Source: Campylobacterales bacterium (GTDB taxonomy: Bacteria > Campylobacterota > Campylobacteria > Campylobacterales > Hydrogenimonadaceae). Taken from it: a stretch of 6,468 bases of DNA. Positions within the stretch are counted from its first letter, which is position 1. Each line of letters starts with the position of its first letter. Where the stretch lies: assembly GCA_026986055.1 (NCBI GenBank), contig JALSPH010000264.1:1-6468 (forward strand). Direction: 5' to 3'. Of the stretch, positions 1 to 5,643 are shown piece by piece. The notes under the pieces are model-generated. The model ran no database searches. It was not told the DNA's origin and was given only the letters and a program-made list of their open reading frames with translations. A program made the position numbers and the translations under genes.

Positions 1-120
1 CCGATACCGATGATGGTCATATTCGTAAAAGGGAAATATTTCAGACACTACGTGGGGATGGTTCCGGAAGAGATGCTTGAGAGTGATATAAAAGAGGCTC
101 TGAAGGAGGCGGGTAAATAA
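1..120 (+). CDS. Thioredoxin-fold protein, C-terminal end only (partial)
   Basis: Frame 1 is open from the window edge to a TAA at 118-120 and encodes the last 39 residues of a protein whose start lies outside the window. The fragment begins Pro-Ile-Pro followed by MMVIFVKGKYF. This fits the cis-proline loop and following beta strand of thioredoxin-like folds (usual pattern IPT-hydrophobic-F-x-x-G), and then comes a C-terminal amphipathic helix (EEMLESDIKEALKEAGK). The CxxC active site and any signal sequence would lie upstream, so oxidoreductase activity cannot be judged. From memory, Campylobacter jejuni also has a thioredoxin-like lipoprotein gene next to ftsY and radA, which supports the assignment. 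The stop codon shares one base with the ftsY start (TAATG), so the two genes are probably coupled. Family fairly likely; exact function unknown. Confidence 0.65.
   Translation, partial: PIPMMVIFVKGKYFRHYVGMVPEEMLESDIKEALKEAGK
102..109 (+). promoter_or_regulatory. Strong ribosome binding site of ftsY
   Basis: GAAGGAGG lies inside the last codons of the upstream gene, with 10 bases between it and the ftsY ATG at 120. It is a near-perfect Shine-Dalgarno sequence and fixes the ftsY start at the overlapping TAATG junction. Confidence 0.75.
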
Positions 121-1247
121 TGTTTGGCTTTTTGAAAAAAGGGCTCAAAAAGACGATAGAGGCGATTCAGTCGGCAGAGCCCGTAAAACGGGAGAAGATT
201 TCACGGGATGAACTTGAAGATCTGCTTTTAGAAGCAGATGTGAGTTACGACCTGGTCGAAAAGATTGTAGAGTCGCTTCCTGAAAAGGTAAACCGGACCC
301 AGCTCTACAACACTCTGATATCTCTTTTTATATACAAGGTAGAGAGAGTCGAACCGAGCGGACAAAAGCCCTTCGTCGAACTTATAGTAGGAGTAAACGG
401 CGCAGGAAAGACCACTACGATAGCGAAGCTGGCCCAAAAATATAAAAGTGAAGGCAAAAAGGTCCTACTCGGAGCTGCCGACACTTTCAGAGCCGCCGCT
501 ATAGAGCAGCTTAAAACTTGGGCGGAGAAGCTCGATGTTCCCATAGTCTACACAAAACAGGGACACGACCCTTCGGCGGTTGCCTACGACGCCATAAGCT
601 CCGCAAAAGCCAAAGGCATAGACCATGTCATCATAGACACAGCCGGCCGCCTCCACACTCAAGTCAACCTGGCGGAGGAGCTCAAAAAGATAGTGCGCGT
701 CTGCAACAAAGCGTTGGAAGGTGCGCCTCACAGAAAGATTTTGATACTCGACGGAACCCAGGGAAACAGTGCCATAAACCAGGCCAGAGCCTTCAACGAA
801 ATGATAGATATAGACGGTATCATCATCACCAAACTTGACGGCACGGCAAAAGGTGGAGCACTTTTTAGTATCGTCGAAGAGCTAAAACTCCCCATTTACT
901 TTGTAGGAGTCGGAGAGAGAGCGGAAGATCTGATACCTTTCGATCCGAAAGAGTTCGTAGATACGATTTTGGATGCCATTTTTGTAGAAGAGAAGCAGAA
1001 AGTCCCCTCTTCTGGTAAAACCCACGGGGTCGATGTTCAAAATCTAAATGAAGATCAGTTTGAAAAACTTGGCGAGCTGCTCGAAAAAGATGGTTTCGAG
1101 CTACTCTCAAAACACTTCGTAAAGAGTAAAGAGAGCGGCAAAAGCTATAAAATAGTGCCGAACCCCTCTTTGGATAGTGTCGAAATAAGAGACGGCGAAA
1201 GTGTCGTAAAAGCCTACAGAGCCGAGGAACTTGCGGCAAATGGCTAA
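120..1247 (+). CDS. ftsY: Signal recognition particle receptor FtsY, with an unusual C-terminal extension
   Basis: FtsY is the membrane-associated GTPase that receives SRP-ribosome complexes and passes nascent membrane proteins to the Sec translocon. The 375-residue product starts with a short amphipathic basic segment (MFGFLKKGLKK) and lacks the long acidic A domain of E. coli FtsY. The N domain covers about 20-75. The G domain shows the P-loop GVNGAGKT (91-98), DTFRAAA (121-127), DTAGR (173-177), LDGTQGN (210-216), TKLDGTAKGG (237-246) and the closing VGVGERAEDLIPFDP (262-276). The usual NG core ends near residue 288 (FVDTILDAIF). About 85 further residues follow in frame: a polar linker (289-308), a predicted helix (about 310-335) and a strand-like stretch (about 341-368). 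I do not recognise this tail. The start is fixed by the strong SD at 102-109, and the end overlaps radA by 8 bases. Confidence 0.96.
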   Translation: MFGFLKKGLKKTIEAIQSAEPVKREKISRDELEDLLLEADVSYDLVEKIVESLPEKVNRTQLYNTLISLFIYKVERVEPSGQKPFVELIVGVNGAGKTTTIAKLAQKYKSEGKKVLLGAADTFRAAAIEQLKTWAEKLDVPIVYTKQGHDPSAVAYDAISSAKAKGIDHVIIDTAGRLHTQVNLAEELKKIVRVCNKALEGAPHRKILILDGTQGNSAINQARAFNEMIDIDGIIITKLDGTAKGGALFSIVEELKLPIYFVGVGERAEDLIPFDPKEFVDTILDAIFVEEKQKVPSSGKTHGVDVQNLNEDQFEKLGELLEKDGFELLSKHFVKSKESGKSYKIVPNPSLDSVEIRDGESVVKAYRAEELAANG

Positions 1248-2586
1248 AAAAAAGCAGCTCTACGAGTGCCAGGCATGCGGCATGCAGAGTGCAAAATGGA
1301 TGGGAAAGTGTCCAAACTGCGGCGCATGGGAGAGCTTCATGGAGCTCTCGACGGAGCAGATGAAAGTTCTCGGCGAAATAGCGAAAGCCTCAAAAGAGCC
1401 ATCAAAAGCCAAACCGATAACACAAATCGAAGAGGAGGAGGTTACCCGCTTTACAAGCGGTGACAGCGAGCTGGACCTGGTGCTTGGAGGCGGTATCGTA
1501 CCGGGTTCGCTGGTGCTTATAGGCGGAAGCCCCGGAATCGGAAAATCTACCCTTTTGCTTAAAATAGGAGGGAATCTTGCCAGAAAAAAGCAAAAGGTTC
1601 TCTATGTAAGCGGAGAAGAGTCCGGAGCTCAGATAAAGATGAGAGCCAACCGCCTCAACGCGAACCACGACGACCTTTACCTTTTAAGCGAAATTCGCTT
1701 GGAAGCGGTAATGAGCGAAGTTGCCAAAAACAGCTACGACACTCTCATCATAGACTCCATTCAAACACTTTACTCAGAAACCATCCCTTCGGCTCCCGGA
1801 AGCGTAACGCAGGTTCGAACCATAACGTTCGACCTTATGCGGCTTGCAAAAGAGAAACAGATACCTATCTTCATAATAGGCCACATAACAAAAGAGGGAT
1901 CCATCGCAGGGCCAAGAGTATTGGAGCATATGGTCGACACCGTCCTCTACTTCGAAGGGGACTCGAGCAAAGAGATAAGAATGCTAAGAGCCTTTAAAAA
2001 CAGGTTTGGAAGCACCAGCGAGGTGGGCATTTTTGAGATGACCCACGAGGGGCTTGTAAGCGCCAAAGATATAGCAAGCAAGTTTTTCAGCAGAAAAAAA
2101 CCGCAGGCAGGCAGTGCCGTGACCGTCATAATGGAGGGGAGCAGACCTCTTGTCATAGAGGTACAAGCACTCGTAGCCGAAAGCGGTTACGGCAACCCCA
2201 AACGCTCCACTACCGGCTATGACGCTAGCCGCCTTACTATGCTTCTGGCGCTCCTGGAAAAAAAGCTCGATCTCCCCTTCAACCAGTACGATGTCTTTGT
2301 AAACATAGCCGGAGGCATAAAGATAAACGAGCCCGCAGCAGACCTTGCCATAATAGCCGCCATCATAAGCAGCTTCAGAAACAGGCCTCTAAGCGATGAG
2401 AGCGTTTTTATAGGAGAGGTGAGCCTCATAGGAGACATAAGAGAGGTTTTCCATCTTGAACAGCGCTTGAGAGAGGCACATACGCTTGGCTTTACAAAAG
2501 CGATAGTTCCTAAAAAACCGACATTTAAAACCCCTATGAAGTGTTTTGTCGCCGAAGAGGTCGCAAAAGTAGTCGAGTGGATGTAA
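1240..2586 (+). CDS. radA: DNA repair and recombination ATPase RadA (Sms)
   Basis: RadA is a hexameric RecA-like motor that processes recombination intermediates and drives branch migration. The 448-residue product has all family hallmarks in order: a four-cysteine zinc finger (C10, C13, C24, C27), Walker A GGSPGIGKST (95-104), Walker B LIIDSIQT (169-176), the RadA-specific KNRFG motif (253-257), and a C-terminal Lon-protease-like domain (about 290-448) containing NIAGGIKINEPAADLA. Length is normal. I chose ATG 1240 over TTG 1231: GAGGA at 1224-1228 lies 11 bases before the ATG but only 2 before the TTG, and MAKKK leads directly into the zinc finger. The gene begins inside the end of ftsY (8-base overlap), so translation is probably coupled. 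No independent promoter is evident. Confidence 0.97.
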   Translation: MAKKKQLYECQACGMQSAKWMGKCPNCGAWESFMELSTEQMKVLGEIAKASKEPSKAKPITQIEEEEVTRFTSGDSELDLVLGGGIVPGSLVLIGGSPGIGKSTLLLKIGGNLARKKQKVLYVSGEESGAQIKMRANRLNANHDDLYLLSEIRLEAVMSEVAKNSYDTLIIDSIQTLYSETIPSAPGSVTQVRTITFDLMRLAKEKQIPIFIIGHITKEGSIAGPRVLEHMVDTVLYFEGDSSKEIRMLRAFKNRFGSTSEVGIFEMTHEGLVSAKDIASKFFSRKKPQAGSAVTVIMEGSRPLVIEVQALVAESGYGNPKRSTTGYDASRLTMLLALLEKKLDLPFNQYDVFVNIAGGIKINEPAADLAIIAAIISSFRNRPLSDESVFIGEVSLIGDIREVFHLEQRLREAHTLGFTKAIVPKKPTFKTPMKCFVAEEVAKVVEWM

Positions 2587-2614
2587 GCACCGTTAAGTGA
2601 GAGTCGGCTGCTTG

Positions 2615-2640
2615 GCCTTCGTAGATACGAAACAGAAGGC
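2615..2640. repeat. Inverted repeat or hairpin between convergent radA and pssA
   Basis: At 2618-2631 there is a perfect dyad, TTCGTA-GA-TACGAA. It sits inside a second pairing, GCCTTC (2615-2620) with GAAGGC (2635-2640). As RNA it could form a TTCGT/ACGAA stem with an AGAT loop, closed by GCC/GGC across a bulge. A second GAAGGC at 2667-2672, and GTTAAG (2592-2597) with CTTAAC (2672-2677), offer competing longer-range pairings. The position after radA and before the end of pssA suits a bidirectional terminator, but no U run follows on either strand. Intrinsic termination is therefore not well supported. It could also be a decayed element. Confidence 0.4.
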
Positions 2641-2702
2641 GTTATTCGACTGGAAGGAGCACCGCCGAAGGCTTAACATAAAATGTAAACCGACGAACCA
2701 CC

Positions 2703-2730
2703 CACTACTCACTATTCACTACCCACTAAA
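2703..2730. repeat. Four tandem heptamers, consensus CACTAYY
   Basis: The units are CACTACT (2703-2709), CACTATT (2710-2716), CACTACC (2717-2723) and CACTAAA (2724-2730). CACTA is invariant and the last two bases of each unit vary. The array ends 2 bases before the pssA stop codon, in the only spacer of the window lying between two convergent genes with room for such an element. It is noncoding. It may be a small member of a dispersed intergenic repeat family or simple slippage DNA. Confidence 0.75.
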
Positions 2731-2732
2731 AC

Positions 2733-3287
2733 TTACGGATGCGGCACTTTCACTTTTGAGTTCAGAAGCCACCCGATCACCGCCATCATAAAAACGACAA
2801 GTGCTCCTGGCAAAACACCGTATGTATACCCAAGATAGACAAGCCATAAAAGAATCGCACCAAGAGGAGTGGGAACCCCTACGAAAAACTTGCCTACTTC
2901 CCCAGCTTCGGCATCTATATTGAACTGTATGAGCCTTCTTAATCCACTTATAACATAATAGACGCTAACTATTACGGCAGCTACAAACCATACTCCGCCA
3001 AGATCGCTATAAACCGCCTGAAATATCAGAAAAACGGGAACCAGCACAAAAGATAGAAAGTCGGCAAACGAGTCTAGCTGAATACCAAACTCGTTGGAAA
3101 GTTTGAATTTTCTGGCTATTTTACCGTCGAAAATGTCGAAAGCTCCGCCGATCCACGCAAAGATGATCGCGTAAAAAAAGTTGTGCTGAGTTATGAGATA
3201 GGTCGCTATCAGCCCGCACGTGATGTTTACCATTGTAAACATATTGGCCAGGTTGAAGTGGGATTTCGGGTTGAAAAGGGGGTTCAT
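2733..3287 (-). CDS. pssA: CDP-diacylglycerol--serine O-phosphatidyltransferase
   Basis: This integral inner-membrane enzyme transfers a phosphatidyl group from CDP-diacylglycerol to L-serine, giving phosphatidylserine, the precursor of phosphatidylethanolamine. The 184-residue product contains the complete CDP-alcohol phosphotransferase signature: D51, D54-G55, A58-R59, G68, D72 and D76. These residues bind Mg2+ and CDP and perform catalysis. PssA rather than PgsA is favoured by SGLRRLIQFN (114-123) and FVGVPTPLGA (135-144), which match the serine-transferase branch. About six hydrophobic segments follow (roughly 13-33, 37-50, 78-95, 98-115, 138-155, 158-176). It ends soon after the last helix, so it is compact. 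AAGGAG at 3297-3292 lies 4 bases before the ATG and supports the start. No psd partner is in the window; the gene is divergent from the next one. Confidence 0.9.
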   Translation of the reverse strand: MNPLFNPKSHFNLANMFTMVNITCGLIATYLITQHNFFYAIIFAWIGGAFDIFDGKIARKFKLSNEFGIQLDSFADFLSFVLVPVFLIFQAVYSDLGGVWFVAAVIVSVYYVISGLRRLIQFNIDAEAGEVGKFFVGVPTPLGAILLWLVYLGYTYGVLPGALVVFMMAVIGWLLNSKVKVPHP

Positions 3288-3301
3288 CTGACTCCTTCTG
3301 C

Positions 3302-3307
3302 TATAAT
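3302..3307 (+). promoter_or_regulatory. Putative -10 box (TATAAT) for the 92-residue protein gene
   Basis: A perfect TATAAT lies 32 bases before the ATG at 3340 and would place the transcript start near 3314. No good -35 lies 17 bp upstream: the nearest TTGAAA (3271-3276) is 25 bp away. Weak -35 boxes are common in Campylobacterota sigma-70 promoters. On the opposite strand, TAAAAT at 3322-3317 is a candidate -10 for pssA, so the two promoters would overlap face to face. Confidence 0.5.
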
Positions 3308-3316
3308 CACCCCAAT

Positions 3317-3322
3317 ATTTTA
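3317..3322 (-). promoter_or_regulatory. Putative -10 box (TAAAAT) for pssA
   Basis: Read on the minus strand, TAAAAT spans 3322 to 3317. It would start a transcript near 3310, about 23 bases before the pssA ATG, with the AAGGAG ribosome site inside that leader. There is no clear -35. Support comes only from position and AT content. Confidence 0.3.
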
Positions 3323-3339
3323 CATAAAGAAAGCTTCAA

Positions 3340-3618
3340 ATGGCTGATATACTCGACTCAATCACAGCAATACACTCAAGAGAGGAGCGCTACGCCAAAC
3401 TGGAACTTCTCTACAGAAGTCCCAAAGAGCGGGAGAGGATTTTGGATGTCATAGAAAAGACACCTCTTCCAAAAGGCTGCAACATAGAAGTGAGCGACAC
3501 GGTAGAAGAGAGCGGTAACGGCATAGTGGCAGTAGAATTTCACGACGATTACGACAAAGAGGCCGGTCCACTCTTTGACACTATCATTGAAAAACTTGGT
3601 ATAGATCGCTGCTTGTAA
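3340..3618 (+). CDS. Conserved-looking small acidic protein of unknown function
   Basis: I do not recognise this 92-residue protein. It has no signal peptide, no membrane segment and no nucleotide-binding or metal-binding motif. The first 40 residues look helical and charged (SREERYAKLELLYRSPKERERILDVIEK in parts). A middle segment (about 47-67) alternates like beta strands and ends VAVEFHDDYD, followed by a helix (about 73-86) and a terminal IDRCL. The two cysteines (C47, C91) are far apart. It is likely a real gene: its own TATAAT lies upstream, its ATG falls exactly after the intergenic region, codon use matches the neighbours, and the frame fills the space between pssA and mlaE. The SD is weak (an AAAGAAAG purine run). 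It converges on mlaE with 6 bases between stop codons. Likely cytoplasmic. Confidence 0.75.
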   Translation: MADILDSITAIHSREERYAKLELLYRSPKERERILDVIEKTPLPKGCNIEVSDTVEESGNGIVAVEFHDDYDKEAGPLFDTIIEKLGIDRCL

Positions 3619-3624
3619 GCGACT

Positions 3625-4425
3625 CTACCAGTCAAGGAAAAGAAAAAGAGAAGATAGAAGGTAGTTGGCCGCAAATATCGTTACGGCAGAGTAGACGACT
3701 GCGGATGTAGTAGCTATACCGACCCCTCTTGCGCCGCCTCTGGCTATATACCCAAGATAGCTGCCTATGGAGCTTACAAGAAAACCGAAGGCGAATGCTT
3801 TCAGTACTCCGGTTCCGATATCGGCAAACTCAAGATATTGCTGAATGGTATTTTGATATGCGATAGGGTTGACATCTAGCGCTTGCGTAGCAATGATGTA
3901 AGCGGATACATTTCCCACGAAATCGAAAGTTATGACAAGAAGCGGCAAAGAGATAGTCGTTGCCAATATACGCGGGATTATCAAATACTTTTTCGAATCT
4001 ACCGCAAGCGTCTCTATAGCGTCTATCTGCTCCGTCACCCTCATCGTACCAAGTTCGGCCGCCATCGCGCTGATGGCACGCGATGTAAGCATGAGAGCCG
4101 CAAAAACAGGTCCAAGCTCTCTTGAGATAGAGACGAATATCGTATAGCCCATAAAGTTTTCGGCTCCGAATCTGTGGAAACCGTGATAAAGCTGTATAGC
4201 CTCGACCATACCGGTAAAAAGAGCCGTCAAAAGTATGACTCCCAACGTTCCTATACCGATGATATCCATCTGCTGGAAAAACTCTCTTATTCTGTATGGT
4301 CGTTTGAAATATAGCGGAATAAGAGATATCTGAAACTCGATGAACCGTCCAAATCCGTTCATCATCTCATAAAGATGAAGAAAAGGCTTTCCGATCCATC
4401 CAAAAAAGTTCTCTATCGCTCTCAT
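3625..4425 (-). CDS. mlaE: MlaE-family ABC transporter permease (lipid transport)
   Basis: MlaE-type permeases form the inner-membrane part of ABC systems that move phospholipids between inner and outer membranes, with MlaF (ATPase), MlaD (MCE protein) and others. The 266-residue product has the family length and signatures: a hydrophobic TM near 55-80, SRELGP (101-106), AAELGTMRVTEQIDA (122-136), YLIIPRILA (147-155), and GGARGVGIATTSAVV (230-244) before the last helix. ATG 4425 is preferred over GTG 4431 because the purine run AAAAAGAG (4439-4432) sits 6 bases before the ATG. A candidate -10, TAAAAT at 4451-4446 behind a T-rich stretch, lies just upstream. No mlaF or mlaD gene adjoins: the next gene downstream is on the other strand and upstream is fliL, divergent. 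The partners must be encoded elsewhere. The symbol denotes the family. Confidence 0.9.
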   Translation of the reverse strand: MRAIENFFGWIGKPFLHLYEMMNGFGRFIEFQISLIPLYFKRPYRIREFFQQMDIIGIGTLGVILLTALFTGMVEAIQLYHGFHRFGAENFMGYTIFVSISRELGPVFAALMLTSRAISAMAAELGTMRVTEQIDAIETLAVDSKKYLIIPRILATTISLPLLVITFDFVGNVSAYIIATQALDVNPIAYQNTIQQYLEFADIGTGVLKAFAFGFLVSSIGSYLGYIARGGARGVGIATTSAVVYSAVTIFAANYLLSSLFLFLDW

Positions 4426-4445
4426 TCTCACTCTTTTTTAACGAC

Positions 4446-4451
4446 ATTTTA
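4446..4451 (-). promoter_or_regulatory. Putative -10 box (TAAAAT) for mlaE
   Basis: On the minus strand, TAAAAT is preceded by a T-rich run (complement of 4454-4460), a layout common for Campylobacterota vegetative promoters that lack a -35. A start near 4440 would leave a leader of about 15 bases. This is a position-based guess. Confidence 0.35.
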
Positions 4452-4494
4452 TCGAAAAAAAGGGGAATGGATGCTGAACTGCGAAATTTCCATC

Positions 4495-4503
4495 TGGTAT
4501 AAT
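4495..4503 (+). promoter_or_regulatory. Extended -10 promoter (TGGTATAAT) of fliL-acpS
   Basis: TGG directly before a perfect TATAAT (4498-4503) makes an extended -10 element. CTGAAC at 4474-4479 is a poor -35 with an 18-bp spacer. The predicted start is near 4510, giving a leader of about 58 bases with a weak 5-bp stem (CGGCT 4506-4510, AGCCG 4528-4532). The site reads as a sigma-70 promoter. I see no sigma-54 GG-N10-GC pattern and no sigma-28 pattern, so fliL is probably expressed constitutively here. Confidence 0.65.
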
Positions 4504-4567
4504 TGCGGCTAAACCAACTTCGTCGAAAGCCGATATTAAGATATAAGATTTACCTTTAGGAGAAGAG

Positions 4568-5104
4568 ATGGCTGAAGAAGAGAAAGAAGAGAGCCAAGAT
4601 AGCGGTGGCGAAAGCGAAAAGAAAAAGGGCGGAAGCAATATAGTCCTTATCATAGTAATTGTTCTCCTTGTACTGGTGCTTGCCATTGGCGGCGTAGTTG
4701 CGTACCTGATGCTCTCCAGCGACAGCGAAGGAGATGCCGCACAAGTCACCCAGGAGAAGGTTGAAAAGAAGAGACATAGAAGCAGTTCAGACGATATGGG
4801 TGTCGGTCCCATGTATCCGCTCGACAAGTTTACGGTAAACCTGATGAGTGAAAACGGAAGGCGCTACCTTGTTGCGAAGATAAACCTTGAAGAGGATAGC
4901 GAAGAGCTCACACCCGAGCTCGACAAAAAAACGGCGTTGATACGCGATGTCATAATATCTATTCTATCTTCCAAAACGGTAGAAGAGATCACGACCGCGA
5001 AAGGAAAGGCGAAATTGAAGGATGAGATCATCAACCAGATAAACAAACATCTCGAAGATGGAGAGATCAGACATATCTACTTTACGGAATTTGTCATTCA
5101 ATGA
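4568..5104 (+). CDS. fliL: Flagellar basal-body protein FliL
   Basis: FliL is a single-pass inner-membrane protein that surrounds the stator units near the flagellar MS ring and supports torque or stator stability. The 178-residue product has a charged cytoplasmic N terminus (1-23, rich in Glu, Lys and Ser), one strong membrane helix (about 24-50), a flexible polar linker (51-77) and the periplasmic FliL domain (78-178). That domain includes the family opening [10 protein letters not shown] (83-92), [11 protein letters not shown] (98-108), [17 protein letters not shown] (125-141) and the ending VYFTEF-like IYFTEFVIQ (170-178). TAGGAG just before the ATG (AGGAG 4558-4562, 5 bases away) fixes the start. 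It has its own promoter at 4495-4503. The last bases overlap acpS by an ATGA junction. No other flagellar gene is present, as is usual for the scattered flagellar genes of Campylobacterota. Confidence 0.93.
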   Translation: MAEEEKEESQDSGGESEKKKGGSNIVLIIVIVLLVLVLAIGGVVAYLMLSSDSEGDAAQVTQEKVEKKRHRSSSDDMGVGPMYPLDKFTVNLMSENGRRYLVAKINLEEDSEELTPELDKKTALIRDVIISILSSKTVEEITTAKGKAKLKDEIINQINKHLEDGEIRHIYFTEFVIQ

Positions 5105-5466
5105 TAGGTGTCGATATCGTCGTAATAGATAGAATAGAAAGAGCGATTCAAAAACATGGAGAGAAGTTTCTGCTCCGTTTTTTGAGTGAAGATGAGGCAT
5201 CTTTGGTCAAATCGCCTCAAACTGCAGCCGGCTTTTGGGCAGCCAAAGAGGCTGTCTCGAAAGCACTTGGTACCGGCATAGGGGCTGAGGTGGCCTTTGA
5301 AGATATCACTATCTACAAAGATGAAAAGGGAGCCCCGCACTTCAAGCTCTCAAACAGGATTCTTGAGAGAGTCGATATCGTATCTACATCTCTCTCTATC
5401 GCTCACGACGGAGGCTTCGCGATAGCCGTCGCGGCTATCGAGTTACCCTCCTCCGACAAAGTGTAG
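5101..5466 (+). CDS. acpS: Holo-[acyl-carrier-protein] synthase
   Basis: AcpS moves the 4'-phosphopantetheine group from coenzyme A to a serine of apo-ACP, switching on fatty acid synthesis in the cytoplasm. The 121-residue product shows the family motifs: [10 protein letters not shown] (3-12) with Mg2+ ligand D5; [16 protein letters not shown] (45-60) with Mg2+ ligand E50 and the catalytic-region lysine; and [16 protein letters not shown] (97-112). Length is typical. The ATG at 5101 overlaps the fliL stop (ATGA) and no good SD precedes it (only ACGGA), so translation probably depends on ribosomes finishing fliL. The final eight codons run through the 3' end of thiS on the other strand, a 24-base tail-to-tail overlap. 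The last residues (ELPSSDKV) lie outside the conserved core. Confidence 0.95.
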   Translation: MIGVDIVVIDRIERAIQKHGEKFLLRFLSEDEASLVKSPQTAAGFWAAKEAVSKALGTGIGAEVAFEDITIYKDEKGAPHFKLSNRILERVDIVSTSLSIAHDGGFAIAVAAIELPSSDKV

Positions 5467-5643
5467 CAGCTCTATTTTATCGCCCTCTTTGGGCCTAAAG
5501 CGGCTCCAATTCTCTTTTTTTACGACCTCCATATTGACGGCTGCCGCCATTACCTTCTCTTCTATACCGAGTCTCTTTATGATCTCCTCCAGAGTTGCCC
5601 CATCTTCAAAAAGCCTGGCTTCACCGTTTACCGTTATCTGCAT
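5443..5643 (-). CDS. thiS: ThiS-family sulfur carrier protein
   Basis: ThiS is a small ubiquitin-like protein whose C-terminal Gly-Gly is adenylated by ThiF and thiocarboxylated. It then gives sulfur to ThiG for the thiazole ring of thiamine. The 66-residue product has the beta-grasp pattern: [12 protein letters not shown], then the helix [12 protein letters not shown] (16-27), VAAAVN-like [11 protein letters not shown] (31-41), the [12 protein letters not shown] strand (52-63) and the terminal GGG (64-66). The ending HFVGGG is typical of the family. GGAGG at 5653-5649 lies 5 bases before the ATG, inside the end of the ankyrin gene, which overlaps by 23 bases. No thiF, thiG or thiH is next to it, and it is the last gene of its operon. 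A paralogue serving another sulfur-transfer pathway is possible, as MoaD-like and other carriers share the fold. Confidence 0.88.
   Translation of the reverse strand: MQITVNGEARLFEDGATLEEIIKRLGIEEKVMAAAVNMEVVKKENWSRFRPKEGDKIELLHFVGGG

Noticed and set aside
1231..1239. TTG start for radA three codons upstream of the ATG
   Set aside because: The SD GAGGA is only 2 bases from the TTG but 11 from the ATG, and the protein family begins just before the zinc finger.
865..1239. Minus-strand 124-codon frame opposite the FtsY tail
   Set aside because: Composition is Arg/Leu/Phe-rich as expected for an antisense shadow. I considered whether it, and not the FtsY tail, was real, but it has no SD or motif, and the ftsY frame continues in order with normal codons.
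2615..2640. Intrinsic terminator for radA
   Set aside because: A stem is possible but no run of T follows on either strand, so it is recorded only as an inverted repeat.
2597..2791. Plus-strand open frame of 64 codons after radA
   Set aside because: It runs through the hairpin and heptamer spacer and then antisense through the end of pssA; the heptamers give a low-complexity His/Pro/Leu/Thr stretch and there is no SD, so it is not a credible gene.
4426..4431. GTG start for mlaE two codons upstream
   Set aside because: ATG at 4425 has better spacing to the AAAAAGAG purine run and the GTG adds only two residues.
4438..4827. Minus-strand 129-codon frame over fliL and its promoter
   Set aside because: It is Ser/Leu/Phe-rich and lies antisense to fliL's charged N terminus and membrane helix; it has no family motif.
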